This document shows, piece by piece, positions 38,731 to 47,644 of a stretch of 64,000 bases of DNA; within the stretch, counting starts at the first letter, position 1; each line of letters opens with the position of its first letter. A program made the translations under genes and the position numbers. The DNA is from Paraburkholderia fungorum. Lineage in GTDB: Bacteria > Pseudomonadota > Gammaproteobacteria > Burkholderiales > Burkholderiaceae. Location: positions 186,001 through 250,000 of the forward strand of contig NZ_CADFGE010000007.1 of the NCBI RefSeq assembly GCF_902833645.1. The letters are read 5' to 3'. Below the pieces are notes generated by a model that ran no database searches, was not told the DNA's origin, and was given only the letters and a program-made list of their open reading frames with translations.

Positions 38731-40482
38731 ATGGACTTCAGTTTCGACCTGAAACGCACCGCCAATGCTTCAGCGTGGCGATTACTGCCTAACGGCTGGG
38801 ATTTCGTCGCCTTCCCGTTGATCATCTGCGTCATCGCGATGGCCGCGATCGGTTTTCATCAGACGCTGGCGCCGATGTCGACGCTGAAAACCCAGGTCAT
38901 CTCACTCGACCCGTCGAGCCTGCCCGAATACGCCATGCGCACGACGCTGCGCATGCTGGCGGCGATGGTGGCATCGCTTACCTTCACGCTGGTCTACGGC
39001 ACGCTCGCCGCGAAGAGCCGCCGCGCGGGCCTCGTGCTGGTGCCGATTCTCGACATCCTGCAGTCGGTGCCGGTGCTCGGCTACATTTCATTCACGGTCA
39101 CGTTCTTCCTCGCGCTGTTCCCGGGGCGCGTGCTGGGCGCCGAACTCGCCGCGATCTTCGCCATTTTCACGAGCCAGGCATGGAATATGACCTTCAGCTT
39201 CTATCAGTCGCTGCGCTCGGTGCCGCGCGATCTGGATGAAGTGTCGCGGGGGTTTCATCTGACGGGCTGGCAGCGCTTCTGGAAGCTGGAAGTGCCGTTC
39301 TCGATGCCCGGCCTCATCTGGAACATGATGATGTCGATGTCGGGCGGCTGGTTCTTCGTGGTGGCCTCCGAGGCCATCACCGTAGGCAACAACACGATCA
39401 CGTTGCCTGGGATCGGCGCGTATCTGGCGCAGGCGATCTCGGACAAGAACCTGCACGCGGTCGGCTGGGTGATTCTGGCGATGACGGTCGTGATTCTGGC
39501 CTACGACCAGTTCCTGTTCCGCCCGCTCGTCGCCTGGGCCGATAAGTTCCGCATGGAAACGACCAGTTCCGGCAATGCCCCGGAATCCTGGCTGCTCGAC
39601 CTGATCCGCCGTACCCGTCTGATTCACCGCCTGCTCGTGCCGATGGGGTGGGTGTTCGCGAACGCCGCGCGGGTGCCGATGCGCCTGCCGGCATTCGACC
39701 GTGTCCGCTTCGCGATTCCGCAGCGCCAGAAATCGTCGCGCGTGGGCGACATCGTGTGGGGGATTCTGGTGATCCTCCTGACGGTATATGTCGTTTATCG
39801 CGTGGTGGCGTATGTGCGCACCGGCGTGACGCTCGACGAAGTGGGGCACGTGCTGGTGCTGGGGCTCATCACGCTGCTGCGGGTGGCGCTGCTGATCGCG
39901 CTCTCGTCGGTGATCTGGGTGCCGCTCGGCGTGCTGATCGGGCTGCGTCCGGCGCTCGCCGAGAAGATCCAGCCGCTCGCGCAGTTTCTGGCCGCGTTCC
40001 CGGCGAACCTGCTGTTCCCGGTCTTCGTGATCGTGATCGTGCGTTTTCACCTGAATCCTGACATCTGGCTGTCGCCGCTGATCGTGCTCGGCACCCAGTG
40101 GTATATCCTCTTTAACGTGATTGCGGGGGCCAGCTCCTACCCGAACGATTATCGCGAGGCGGCCACCAACTTCGGTATTCGCGGCTGGCAGTGGTGGCGC
40201 AAGGTGATGCTGCCCGGTATCTTCCCGTACTACGTGACGGGGGCGATTACCGCATCCGGTGGCGCGTGGAACGCGAGTATCGTCTCCGAGTTCGTTCAGT
40301 GGGGCGACACCAAACTCGCCGCGCACGGTCTGGGTGCTTACATCGCGCAGAACACCGCGTTGGGCGACTTCCCGAAAATCATTCTCGGTATTGCCGTGAT
40401 GTCCCTCTTTGTGACCTTGTTTAACCGCCTGCTGTGGCGTCCAATGTACGCCTATGCCGAGTCCAAGCTTCGGCTCGATTGA
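38731..40482 (+). CDS. NitT/TauT-type ABC transporter, double permease
   Basis: Inner-membrane protein of 583 residues made of two complete permease domains in one chain. The first covers about residues 30-265 and the second about 345-575. Each has its own EAA-type loop: DEVSRGFHLTGWQRFWKLEV and REAATNFGIRGWQWWRKVML. Fused permeases of this build occur in Burkholderia relatives next to an ATPase with an extra C-terminal domain, as here. The family imports anions such as nitrate, sulfonates or bicarbonate, but no binding protein is encoded nearby. The substrate and even the direction are therefore open. Confidence 0.88.
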   Translation: MDFSFDLKRTANASAWRLLPNGWDFVAFPLIICVIAMAAIGFHQTLAPMSTLKTQVISLDPSSLPEYAMRTTLRMLAAMVASLTFTLVYGTLAAKSRRAGLVLVPILDILQSVPVLGYISFTVTFFLALFPGRVLGAELAAIFAIFTSQAWNMTFSFYQSLRSVPRDLDEVSRGFHLTGWQRFWKLEVPFSMPGLIWNMMMSMSGGWFFVVASEAITVGNNTITLPGIGAYLAQAISDKNLHAVGWVILAMTVVILAYDQFLFRPLVAWADKFRMETTSSGNAPESWLLDLIRRTRLIHRLLVPMGWVFANAARVPMRLPAFDRVRFAIPQRQKSSRVGDIVWGILVILLTVYVVYRVVAYVRTGVTLDEVGHVLVLGLITLLRVALLIALSSVIWVPLGVLIGLRPALAEKIQPLAQFLAAFPANLLFPVFVIVIVRFHLNPDIWLSPLIVLGTQWYILFNVIAGASSYPNDYREAATNFGIRGWQWWRKVMLPGIFPYYVTGAITASGGAWNASIVSEFVQWGDTKLAAHGLGAYIAQNTALGDFPKIILGIAVMSLFVTLFNRLLWRPMYAYAESKLRLD

Positions 40483-40505
40483 CAGTAAATTTAAGGCAAA
40501 CCGCG

Positions 40506-41852
40506 ATGCAAAATCCTAAAGCTGCCGTAACCGCCGCGCCGGTCCAGATGCCGCCGAAGCCTCCGCGCCTGGGTGAGGAAATTCTGTGCGTCAAGGACGT
40601 GTGCCGCGGGTTCAACAAGACCCAAGGCGAGCTGCTTGTCCTCGACGATGTGAACCTGTCGCTGCGCGAAGGTGAGATCGTCGGCATGCTGGGCCGTTCG
40701 GGCTCGGGCAAGTCGACCCTGCTGCGTATCATTGCCGGCCTGATCGAACCGACCGACGGCGAAGTGACGTACCTCGGCAAGCCGCTCGAAGGTCCGGCCA
40801 AGGGTGTCGCGATGGTGTTCCAGACCTTCGCGCTGTTCCCGTGGCTGACCGTGCTGCAGAACGTGGAAGCGGGCCTCGAAGCGCAAGGCGTGGGCGCGCG
40901 CGAGCGGCGCGAGCGCGCACTGGCCGCGATCGACCTGATCGGTCTCGACGGTTTTGAAAACGCGTATCCGCGCGAATTGTCGGGCGGCATGCGCCAGCGC
41001 GTTGGTTTTGCGCGCGCGCTGGTGGTCGATCCGACGCTGCTGCTGATGGACGAGCCGTTTTCCGCCCTCGACGTGCTGACCGCCGAAACCTTGCGTACCG
41101 ACCTGCTCGATCTGTGGACGCAAGGCCGCATGCCGATCAAATCGGTGCTGATCGTCACGCACAACATCGAGGAAGCGGTGTTTATGTGCGACCGCATTCT
41201 GGTGCTGTCGTCGAACCCGGGCCGCGTGATCGCCGAGATCAAGGTGCCGTTCAAGCATCCGCGTAACCGGCTGGATCCGGCGTTCCGCCGTCTGGTCGAC
41301 GACATCTACGCCAAGATGACCGCACGCCAGACCGACGAAGCGACGAGGAAGGGGCTCGAACTCGGTAGCTGGCTGCCGCACGTGTCGACCAACCTGATGG
41401 CCGGTCTGATCGAAACGCTGGCCGCCGCGCCGTACCACGGCCGCGCCGACATGCCGGAAATCGCCCGCTCGCTGCATCTGGAGGTGGACGATCTGTTCCC
41501 GGTTGCCGAAGTGCTGCAACACCTGGGCTTCGCCGATGTGCGTGAAGGCGATATTTTCCTGACGCCGCCGGCGCGTGTGTTCGCGGAATTCGGCACGCAG
41601 GAACGCAAGATGATGTTCGCCGAACACCTGCTGCGCCACGTGCCGCTCGCCGCGCGGATCAAGAAGGTGTTGAACGAACGGCCGGGGCATCGCGCGCCGC
41701 GTGTGCGCTTCGAGCAGGAGCTGGAGGATTTTCTGTCGGACAGCGCCGCGGAAGAGACGCTCGACGCAGTGATCAACTGGGGCCGTTATGGCGAGATCTT
41801 CTCGTATAACGACCAGACGGAAATTTTCAGTCTGGAAGACGTGGAGTCTTAA
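40506..41852 (+). CDS. NitT/TauT-type ABC transporter ATPase with AAA-associated C-terminal domain
   Basis: Cytoplasmic ATPase of 448 residues. The first 270 are a normal ABC domain: Walker A GRSGSGKST, signature LSGGMRQRVGFARAL, Walker B LLLMDEPFSALD, H-loop VTHNIEEA. About 150 further residues (LMAGLIETLAAAPYHGRADM onwards) match the AAA-associated C-terminal domain seen in this subgroup, probably regulatory. The ATG at 40506 lies 23 bases after the permease stop. An earlier in-frame start would run inside the permease gene. Together the two genes form a full transporter core without a binding protein. Confidence 0.9.
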   Translation: MQNPKAAVTAAPVQMPPKPPRLGEEILCVKDVCRGFNKTQGELLVLDDVNLSLREGEIVGMLGRSGSGKSTLLRIIAGLIEPTDGEVTYLGKPLEGPAKGVAMVFQTFALFPWLTVLQNVEAGLEAQGVGARERRERALAAIDLIGLDGFENAYPRELSGGMRQRVGFARALVVDPTLLLMDEPFSALDVLTAETLRTDLLDLWTQGRMPIKSVLIVTHNIEEAVFMCDRILVLSSNPGRVIAEIKVPFKHPRNRLDPAFRRLVDDIYAKMTARQTDEATRKGLELGSWLPHVSTNLMAGLIETLAAAPYHGRADMPEIARSLHLEVDDLFPVAEVLQHLGFADVREGDIFLTPPARVFAEFGTQERKMMFAEHLLRHVPLAARIKKVLNERPGHRAPRVRFEQELEDFLSDSAAEETLDAVINWGRYGEIFSYNDQTEIFSLEDVES

Positions 41853-41883
41853 ATCCAGTCGGGTTGATTAAGACGCCCAAGAC

Positions 41884-41918
41884 AAAAAAGCGGCGGGGGA
41901 GACCCCGCCGCTTTTTTT
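41884..41918. terminator. Bidirectional terminator between the ABC transporter and the lipoprotein pair
   Basis: The ten-base stem AGCGGCGGGG / CCCCGCCGCT has a GAGA loop, an A-run on the left and a seven-base T-run on the right. It can serve both the transporter and the convergent lipoprotein genes. Confidence 0.9.
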
Positions 41919-42537
41919 ATTGCAGATTGCCCCAGCGCTCGACGGCCGGTTCCGCCGATGCCCACTTCCAGCCCTTGTCCTGGCGGCACGCGCTGGCCGT
42001 ATACCAGTCTTCGTGCGCGTTCGGGCCGTCGCCGTCCTGCACCGAGAACACGAACTCCTTGCACAGCGCGAGCGCCGAGCTGAACGCCCGCGTCACGCGC
42101 ACCTGGCCATGGCCGTTCTCGATCGGCAGCGAGTGCTTGACTGCCCAAAGCCGCGTCTCGCCGACCGGCATCGCCCCCGCCAACGCGGCAATCATGTTCT
42201 GCTGATCGGTGTGCATGGTGCGCATGTAGCGATTGACGGCCTCATCCGTCGCGGCCTGCACGGCAATACCGACGCCGATGCCGACTGCCGGGTTGGCGGT
42301 CACGAGACCTGACGCCACACCGGCCGCGGCGCCGCTCGCCGCGCCAACCGACGAGCAGCCGCTCGTCAGCAGACTCGCGCCGACGCAGATGGCTCCCGCG
42401 AGCGCGAGCCGCAGCCGGTTGCCGGAAAGCGCCACCGCACGCGTGCGCGGAGCCAGCGCGTCGCGCTTGGCGTGGCTGGAACGTCGTTCAGGTAGCGCGC
42501 GCCCATTGCGGGGAGATTGAAGCCACAGCGCCCTCAT
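41917..42537 (-). CDS. Predicted lipoprotein, paralogue of the upstream gene
   Basis: Envelope protein of unknown function. A hydrophobic segment ends in the lipobox LLTSGC, then a Gly/Ala-rich glycine-zipper-like stretch (GAASGAAAGVASGLVTANPA), then a soluble part ending WKWASAEPAVERWGNLQ. That ending is nearly the same as in the preceding gene, so the two are tandem duplicates. The ATG at 42537 overlaps the preceding stop (ATGA), favouring translational coupling. However, it leaves about 60 residues before the lipobox, which is long for a signal. A GTG at 42435 would give a standard 26-residue signal peptide. Confidence 0.72.
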   Translation of the reverse strand: MRALWLQSPRNGRALPERRSSHAKRDALAPRTRAVALSGNRLRLALAGAICVGASLLTSGCSSVGAASGAAAGVASGLVTANPAVGIGVGIAVQAATDEAVNRYMRTMHTDQQNMIAALAGAMPVGETRLWAVKHSLPIENGHGQVRVTRAFSSALALCKEFVFSVQDGDGPNAHEDWYTASACRQDKGWKWASAEPAVERWGNLQ

Positions 42538-43130
42538 TGCAGCGCGCCCCAGCGTTCGGTGGCGGGTTCGGCCGACGCCCATTTCCAGTTGTCGCCGTCG
42601 CGGCAGATCGAGGCGACGTAGAACGCGCTGCTAGCCGGCACATTCTGGGTAGCGATCTGATCGACCGAGAAGACGATTTCCTTGCAGTCGAGCGCACCGG
42701 CGCTGATTATTCGGCTTACGGTGACGCGGCCGTGTTCGTCGTCTTCGATCGGCATCGAATGCGTCACGCTCCAAGGCGCAATCGCGCCGACCTCGAGCGG
42801 TCCGGCGATTTTGGCGATACCGTCCTGCGTATTCTTGTGGACCACGCGCTCCGAGTACTGCACGCCGGCGCGCGCCGCGGCTACCGCGCCTAGACCGATG
42901 CCGGTAGCGACCGCCGCGTTGTTGGTGACTTTGGCCGCGAGCGCGGCGCCTGCAACACCTGCGCCGGCGGTGGCGCCTTCCGTATAGAGCGAACTGCACC
43001 CGCTCAACGCCGACGTAATCGCCACCGCTAATGCGACGAGCGCCGTTGCATTCGGACGTCCGCATTTAGCGGCTTTAGACGCCGTAGTTGTTTGTTTTGC
43101 CCCTTCGGCCCACACCATACTTTTTTGCAT
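42534..43130 (-). CDS. Predicted lipoprotein, first gene of a tandem paralogous pair
   Basis: Envelope protein of 198 residues and unknown function. A hydrophobic region (ALVALAVAITSALSGC) ends in a lipobox cysteine. A Gly/Ala-rich glycine-zipper-like region follows, then a soluble domain with HSMPIEDDEHGRVTVSR, CKEIVFSVDQ and a terminal WKWASAEPATERWGALQ. The matching blocks in the downstream gene (HSLPIENGHGQVRVTR, CKEFVFSVQD) show common origin. The start at MQKSMVWAEG follows AGGGAA; a longer reading to 43220 lacks such a site. The pair is followed by a terminator shared with the ABC operon. Confidence 0.75.
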   Translation of the reverse strand: MQKSMVWAEGAKQTTTASKAAKCGRPNATALVALAVAITSALSGCSSLYTEGATAGAGVAGAALAAKVTNNAAVATGIGLGAVAAARAGVQYSERVVHKNTQDGIAKIAGPLEVGAIAPWSVTHSMPIEDDEHGRVTVSRIISAGALDCKEIVFSVDQIATQNVPASSAFYVASICRDGDNWKWASAEPATERWGALQ

Positions 43131-43520
43131 TTCCCTGTCTCTGCTCCTGCAAGTGCCTTCGCTCACGCATGGTTTATTTGCGTGCTTCACATTTGTGAAC
43201 GGTGTGTGAGCGAAAGGCACGCCTTTCTCATCGTTGCACTATGCGCTGCCGCATTTTGCAGGATGCCATTTGTAATTGGCAGTGGGAAAGTGCAAGCAAT
43301 TGCAAAAGATAGTGCGAGTCGAATCGGTTTCTGGTGAGCAGAAGCCGATTTTGATTGGTGGTGCGAAGGGATTAATTGTGAGATGAGCGATGCGCAAAAA
43401 ATGGCTGTTTCAGCGAAGGTGGCCTGCGCAACGCGCGTAGCAGGTGACTGAAAAAGCTGGCGGTCGGTATGCAGAAAATACCTGCCCACGCGAACGAATC
43501 GCGTGAGCGCCTGGTACGGC
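43131..43520. other. Intergenic region between the lipoprotein pair and a sigma-54 activator
   Basis: These 390 bases include a noticeably AT-richer patch at about 43250-43410, which should hold the leftward promoter of the lipoprotein pair. I tested several GG/GC-spaced candidates for a sigma-54 promoter on both strands and none kept the 12-base GG-to-GC spacing. No gene was recognised. Confidence 0.45.
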
Positions 43521-44567
43521 TTAGGTTTCGCTTTCTTCTTCCGCGCCTTCGTCGCCGCCGTATACGCTCAAGCGGTTGTACAGCGTTTTCAGGCTGACGC
43601 CGAGTGCTTTGGCCGCGCGCCGCTTGTCGCCACCGCAGTATTTGAGCGTGCCGAGAATGATCTGCTTTTGCGCATCGGCGAGCGGAGTGCCGATCCACAC
43701 GCTCATCGCGTCGCCCTGGGTCACGGGTTTTTTCACGCGCGATGCGAGATGCGGATGCGGCAGTTCAACCGTTTTCTCCGCGAGAATGAACGCGCGATAC
43801 ACCGCGTTCTTCAACTCGCGCACGTTGCCCGGCCACGACCAGGTCCGCAGTGTTTCGATCGACCGTTTGCTGAAGCTCTTGCTCGCGTTTTCCTGCTGAT
43901 TCAGCAAGGCGAGAAAGTGTTGGGCGAGCAGTTCGCGATCACCCTCGCGCTCGCGCAACGGTGGCGCGCGCAACGGAAAAACCGCGAGCCGGTACATCAG
44001 GTCTTCGCGCAGACCGTGTTCCTTCACGGCGATCGCGGGGTCGCGATTGGTCGCGGCGATCACGCGCACGTCGCCATGAATCAGCTCGTTGCCGCCCACC
44101 CTGAAGAAGGTGCCGGTCTCGAGCGCGCGCAAAAGTTTGACCTGGCGCACTGGCGCCATTTCAGTGATTTCGTCGAGGAACAGCGTGCCGCCGTTCGCAT
44201 GTTCGAAGTAGCCGATGCGGCCTTGCACGGCACCCGTGAAGCTGCCTTTTTCGTGGCCGAACAATTCGGCTTCGATGAGTTCGTCGGGAATTGCGCCGCA
44301 GTTCACGGCGATAAACGGGGCATCCTTGCGGCTGCTGTGATCGTGAATCGTGCGGGCAATCAGTTCCTTGCCGGTGCCAGATTCGCCGATGATCAGCGCG
44401 GTCGCGTCGGTGCCGGCGACGCGTTCGATCTGCTCATACAAATCGAGCATCACCGGCGACGAGCCGTACAGTAGCCCGTACGATTTCAGTCCCGCGATGC
44501 CGTCCGCGACGCGCTGCTTCGTCTGTGCGGCGGAGACGGCGGGCGGGTCCAGGTCGATTGACGCCAT
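43521..44567 (-). CDS. Sigma-54-dependent transcriptional activator without receiver domain
   Basis: Enhancer-binding protein of 348 residues: a short N-terminus, an AAA+ domain and a Fis-type helix-turn-helix. The AAA+ part has Walker A GESGTGKE, the sigma-54-contacting loop in the GSFTGA form, and Walker [12 protein letters not shown]. The C-terminal DNA-binding part reads [19 protein letters not shown]. With no receiver or sensor domain it may be controlled by its amount or by a partner protein, as with PspF. The start at MASIDL was chosen over an ATG seven codons upstream. A second sigma-54 activator lies 1.35 kb to the right on the other strand. Confidence 0.92.
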   Translation of the reverse strand: MASIDLDPPAVSAAQTKQRVADGIAGLKSYGLLYGSSPVMLDLYEQIERVAGTDATALIIGESGTGKELIARTIHDHSSRKDAPFIAVNCGAIPDELIEAELFGHEKGSFTGAVQGRIGYFEHANGGTLFLDEITEMAPVRQVKLLRALETGTFFRVGGNELIHGDVRVIAATNRDPAIAVKEHGLREDLMYRLAVFPLRAPPLREREGDRELLAQHFLALLNQQENASKSFSKRSIETLRTWSWPGNVRELKNAVYRAFILAEKTVELPHPHLASRVKKPVTQGDAMSVWIGTPLADAQKQIILGTLKYCGGDKRRAAKALGVSLKTLYNRLSVYGGDEGAEEESET

Positions 44568-44974
44568 AAACGGGGGAGTCCTGTGCAAATGGGGTTTGGT
44601 GTTGCGGCGCGCAGGCCTTCAAGTCCTCGGAGCAAGATGGACCAGTTCACTCACTATCTCACAAGAATTCGATTTAACCACTTTGAAGCTGCTTCCGGCA
44701 ATCCATGTGACGGGTGGAGAAATAGTCCGCCGCGCGTCCGGTCGAAAGTGCCTGAACCGGGGTTGCTATCGAACAAGCGTGGCAAATTTACCGGGCACGG
44801 CGTTTGCGGCATGGATTCGGCATGCGTGCGCTTTTGGGCGGCTTGAGGCTGCGCTGGGCGCGCCGGCGTCGGCTGCGATTCCTGCGGTTCCTTCGGTTCC
44901 TCGATTTGTCGCCACGCGCAGCAATCAGGACGGAAGTGGGACGCAGACGCCGGATTCAGACATAGGAGCAAATA
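44568..44974. other. Divergent intergenic region before the DUF883 gene
   Basis: These 407 bases carry no convincing gene. They should hold the promoter of the leftward activator and that of the rightward DUF883 unit, including the sigma-54-like site listed separately. Confidence 0.5.
44793..44807 (+). promoter_or_regulatory. Candidate sigma-54 promoter upstream of the DUF883 gene
   Basis: GGGCAC, five bases, TTGC fits the -24/-12 consensus TGGCAC-N5-TTGC with one mismatch and the correct 12-base GG-to-GC spacing. It lies about 170 bases before the DUF883 start, on its strand, between two sigma-54 activator genes. Such matches arise by chance in GC-rich DNA. Confidence 0.4.
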
Positions 44975-45292
44975 ATGAGTGACACCACGCAACAGCTCGC
45001 ACTCGGCGGCCAGAAGATTGTCGAAGATCTGAGAGTGTTGCTGACGGATTCGGAAGAGATGCTGCGGCTTGCCGCAGATGTACCGGGCGAGGGCGTCGAT
45101 GCGCTGCGCGAACGCCTGACGGCGCATGTCGAGACGCTGCAGGCGGCGCTCGGTGATGCGCAGCGGAACGCCCGGCACCGCTACCGTGCCGCAGCCGTCA
45201 GTGCCGAGCGATACGTGCGGCACAACCCATGGCGCTCGCTTGGCATGGCCGCGGGCGCGGGTTTTCTGCTTGGCGTCCTCGCCGCGCGCTGA
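44975..45292 (+). CDS. DUF883-family membrane-anchored protein (YqjD/ElaB-like)
   Basis: Small protein of 105 residues. A long amphipathic helical part (KIVEDLRVLLTDSEEMLRLA) leads to a basic stretch ending in the family hallmark HNPWRSLGMAAGAGFLLGVL, a C-terminal membrane anchor. E. coli relatives YqjD and ElaB bind ribosomes and sit in the inner membrane in stationary phase. That role is inferred here only from the family. The start is preceded by TAGGAGCAAATA. It is followed 48 bases later by a small gene that probably shares its transcript. Confidence 0.9.
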   Translation: MSDTTQQLALGGQKIVEDLRVLLTDSEEMLRLAADVPGEGVDALRERLTAHVETLQAALGDAQRNARHRYRAAAVSAERYVRHNPWRSLGMAAGAGFLLGVLAAR

Positions 45293-45340
45293 CGCGCCGC
45301 GTTCGATGCGGATCCCCTAGACGATAACCAGGAGTTCACG

Positions 45341-45616
45341 ATGGGACGACCTAAAATTGGCATCTTCGGCGCGCTGATGGCCCTCGGCGGGTTGCTGGCT
45401 CTACGCTACGTACAGCGAAACCGTGCCACACAAATTCCGACGGCGCGTGATCTGAGCCGCTGGGAGGGCGAGGGCGGCGCGGTGACGACCGGCGGCGCGA
45501 GCGCGGCAAGCGCTGGCCCGTCCGCGCCAGACACGGCGCACGGCGCAAATGGCTCGCAGCATGCGAATGGCCAAGGCAGTGCATGGCCGTTTCCGCGTAG
45601 CGAAGGGCCACAGTGA
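45341..45616 (+). CDS. Small hypothetical membrane protein
   Basis: Protein of 91 residues with one predicted membrane segment near the N-terminus (IGIFGALMALGGLLALRYV) followed by a polar, Gly/Ala/Ser-rich tail that is likely unstructured. The start follows CCAGGAGTTCACG. Its position right after the DUF883 gene, on the same strand, suggests a shared envelope or stationary-phase setting. No family recognised. Confidence 0.65.
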   Translation: MGRPKIGIFGALMALGGLLALRYVQRNRATQIPTARDLSRWEGEGGAVTTGGASAASAGPSAPDTAHGANGSQHANGQGSAWPFPRSEGPQ

Positions 45617-45918
45617 CACCCTTGCGTACGCGGTGATGCCGCAGCGGCCCGCTTCGCCGGGCGGCGTCTGGCGCACATTACAAACGTGTCCCGATAAAAC
45701 CGTATAATAGGTAAATAGACAACAATGCCGCACCGCGACGGGCGATTCCCTCGTTGATTGTTGCGGTATTGAGTCAAGTCAGGGGTTCGGCGCTATCGCA
45801 GAAAGTTGGCGTGTGCTCACATCACGACGCACGCGCAGCATAAGGCGAGCGGCCGGCCGGCACTTCAGCATGCGTTTTGCATGTTTCCCCATTCACGCTT
45901 TCGGGCTTTCGAGACGCG
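45617..45918. other. Intergenic region upstream of the NtrC-type regulator
   Basis: These 302 bases hold no gene that I can support. An AT-richer patch around 45690-45725 (CCGTATAATAGG) includes the -10-like TATAAT and could be a rightward promoter. A matching -35 was not obvious. Confidence 0.4.
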
Positions 45919-47316
45919 ATGCCACACGTACTGATTGTCGATGACGATGCCGGTACCCGCGAGGCGCTTGCCGCCATCATCGGGGAAGACGGTCTGACTA
46001 CCGCCACGGCGGGCGATTTGCGCGAAGCGCGCATTCAACTGGTCCGGCAGATGCCGGATGTCGTTTTTACGGATCTGAAGCTGCCTGACGGCAGTGGAGT
46101 CGATCTGTTTGAAGATCTCGATCCGCGCTCCGGCGTGGAAGTGATTGTGATTACGGGTCACGCCACGGTGGAGTCGGCGGTCAATGCGCTGAAGATGGGC
46201 GCCACCGACTACCTGGTTAAGCCGATCAATATGCAGCGGGTGAAGGCGATTCTGTCGCGCCTGCCGCGAGCTGGCGACCTGAAGGCGGAAATCGGCACGT
46301 TGCGTGGCGAGTTGCGCCGCATGGGCCGGTTTGGGCTGATGCTCGGCAACTCGCCGGCCATGCAGGAGGTTTACGACCAGATTAGCCGGGTTGCGCCGAC
46401 GGCCGCCTCGGTCATGCTGGTGGGCGAGTCGGGCACCGGCAAGGAAGTGGCCGCCCAGACGCTGCACCAGCTCAGTTTGCGCCGCAAGCATGCGTTTCTG
46501 GCGGTGAACTGCGGCGCGATTTCGCCGAACCTGATCGAGTCGGAAATGTTCGGCCACGAGCGTGGTTCGTTCACCGGCGCGGACCGTCAGCACAAAGGCT
46601 ATTTCGAACGCGCGAACGGCGGCACGCTGTTCCTCGACGAAATCACCGAGATGCCGATCGAGTTGCAGGTGAAACTGCTGCGCGTGCTGGAAACCGGCAT
46701 GTTCATGCGGGTCGGCACGACCAAAGAAATCGAAACGGACGTGCGCCTGATTGCGGCCACCAATCGCGATCCTGAGCAGGCGGTGCTGGAAGGCAAGTTG
46801 CGGCTCGACCTGTACCACCGCTTGAACGTGTTTCCGATCAGCTTGCCGCCGCTGCGCGACCGGGGCAAGGACGTGGAATTACTGGGGCAGGCGTTTCTCG
46901 ACGAACTCAACGAGCGTCATGGCACGAAGAAGCATTTCCCCGCCGCGGTGAAGGAAATGCTGATGTCGTATCCGTGGCCGGGCAATGTGCGCGAGTTGAA
47001 GAACTATGTGCAGCGCGCGCACATCATGTCGGGTACGGATTCCGACAGTACGGCGACGGTGCCGTTGCAGATCACGTTGTCGAAGCCTGCGGCTGGCACG
47101 GCGATTACGATTCCGTTTGGGACTTCGCTTGCGGAAGCGGATCGTCAGTTGATTCTGGCTACGCTCGAGCAATGTGGTGGGGTGAAGACGCGGGCTGCTG
47201 AGATTCTTGGGATTAGTTTGAAGACGCTGTACAACCGGCTGGTTGAGTATGGGAATGATGCGAGGGATGAGGGGGATGCGGCTGATGAGTCGCCGCGGGC
47301 GGATGCGGACGTCTGA
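45919..47316 (+). CDS. NtrC-family response regulator, sigma-54-dependent
   Basis: Response regulator of 465 residues: receiver (VLIVDDDAG; phospho-acceptor D52 in FTDLKLPDGSG), AAA+ domain (Walker A GESGTGKE, sigma-54 loop GSFTGA, Walker [12 protein letters not shown]) and Fis-type helix-turn-helix ([20 protein letters not shown]). The start at MPHVLIV was chosen because it begins the receiver; an upstream in-frame ATG at 45877 adds 14 non-conserved residues. No histidine kinase is adjacent, so the partner is an orphan elsewhere. The paralogous activator 1.35 kb away has the same AAA+ and HTH build but no receiver. Confidence 0.93.
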   Translation: MPHVLIVDDDAGTREALAAIIGEDGLTTATAGDLREARIQLVRQMPDVVFTDLKLPDGSGVDLFEDLDPRSGVEVIVITGHATVESAVNALKMGATDYLVKPINMQRVKAILSRLPRAGDLKAEIGTLRGELRRMGRFGLMLGNSPAMQEVYDQISRVAPTAASVMLVGESGTGKEVAAQTLHQLSLRRKHAFLAVNCGAISPNLIESEMFGHERGSFTGADRQHKGYFERANGGTLFLDEITEMPIELQVKLLRVLETGMFMRVGTTKEIETDVRLIAATNRDPEQAVLEGKLRLDLYHRLNVFPISLPPLRDRGKDVELLGQAFLDELNERHGTKKHFPAAVKEMLMSYPWPGNVRELKNYVQRAHIMSGTDSDSTATVPLQITLSKPAAGTAITIPFGTSLAEADRQLILATLEQCGGVKTRAAEILGISLKTLYNRLVEYGNDARDEGDAADESPRADADV

Positions 47317-47437
47317 AAGATCTAGGGTTGGGCCTGCTCGGCGGGTTGCTTTTGGCGTTGCCTTGTTGTGGTTTGTTGGCGGTGCGCCTTTGGTCTTTCC
47401 TTGCTGAGGTGGTTGTCTCTGTTCTGTTGTTGGTCTT

Positions 47438-47644
47438 TTGGCCTTTCCTTGCTGTGTTAGTGGTTTATTAGCGTTGCCCCTGTGCGGGGCGGCACCTACT
47501 TTTCTTTGCCGGCCGCAAAGAAAAGTAGGCAAAAGAAAGCGGCTCAAACCGCTAACTCTTAAGCGGGTCCCCCGCACAGCCACGGTAGTGGTACATCTGG
47601 AATCTGTGTCCTCGCACATTCGGCGCTGGTGACAAGGGCGTCAT
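47438..47644. repeat. Left arm of a large inverted repeat
   Basis: About 207 bases that match, inverted and at roughly nine in ten positions by eye, the segment at 47999-48206. The arm contains an internal perfect hairpin with a 15-base stem (CCTACTTTTCTTTGC and its complement, 47495-47529). Read on the minus strand outward from the core, it encodes a peptide ending QMYHYRGCAGDPLKS. The mirrored arm gives QMHHYRGCAGDPLKN. Confidence 0.85.

Noticed and set aside
43131-43520. Possible sigma-54 promoters for the lipoprotein pair
   Set aside because: TGGCA-like words occur on both strands, but none has GG and GC doublets 12 bases apart.
44654-45223. 189-codon minus-strand frame overlapping the DUF883 gene
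   Set aside because: It overlaps a clear DUF883 gene on the other strand and resembles no family.
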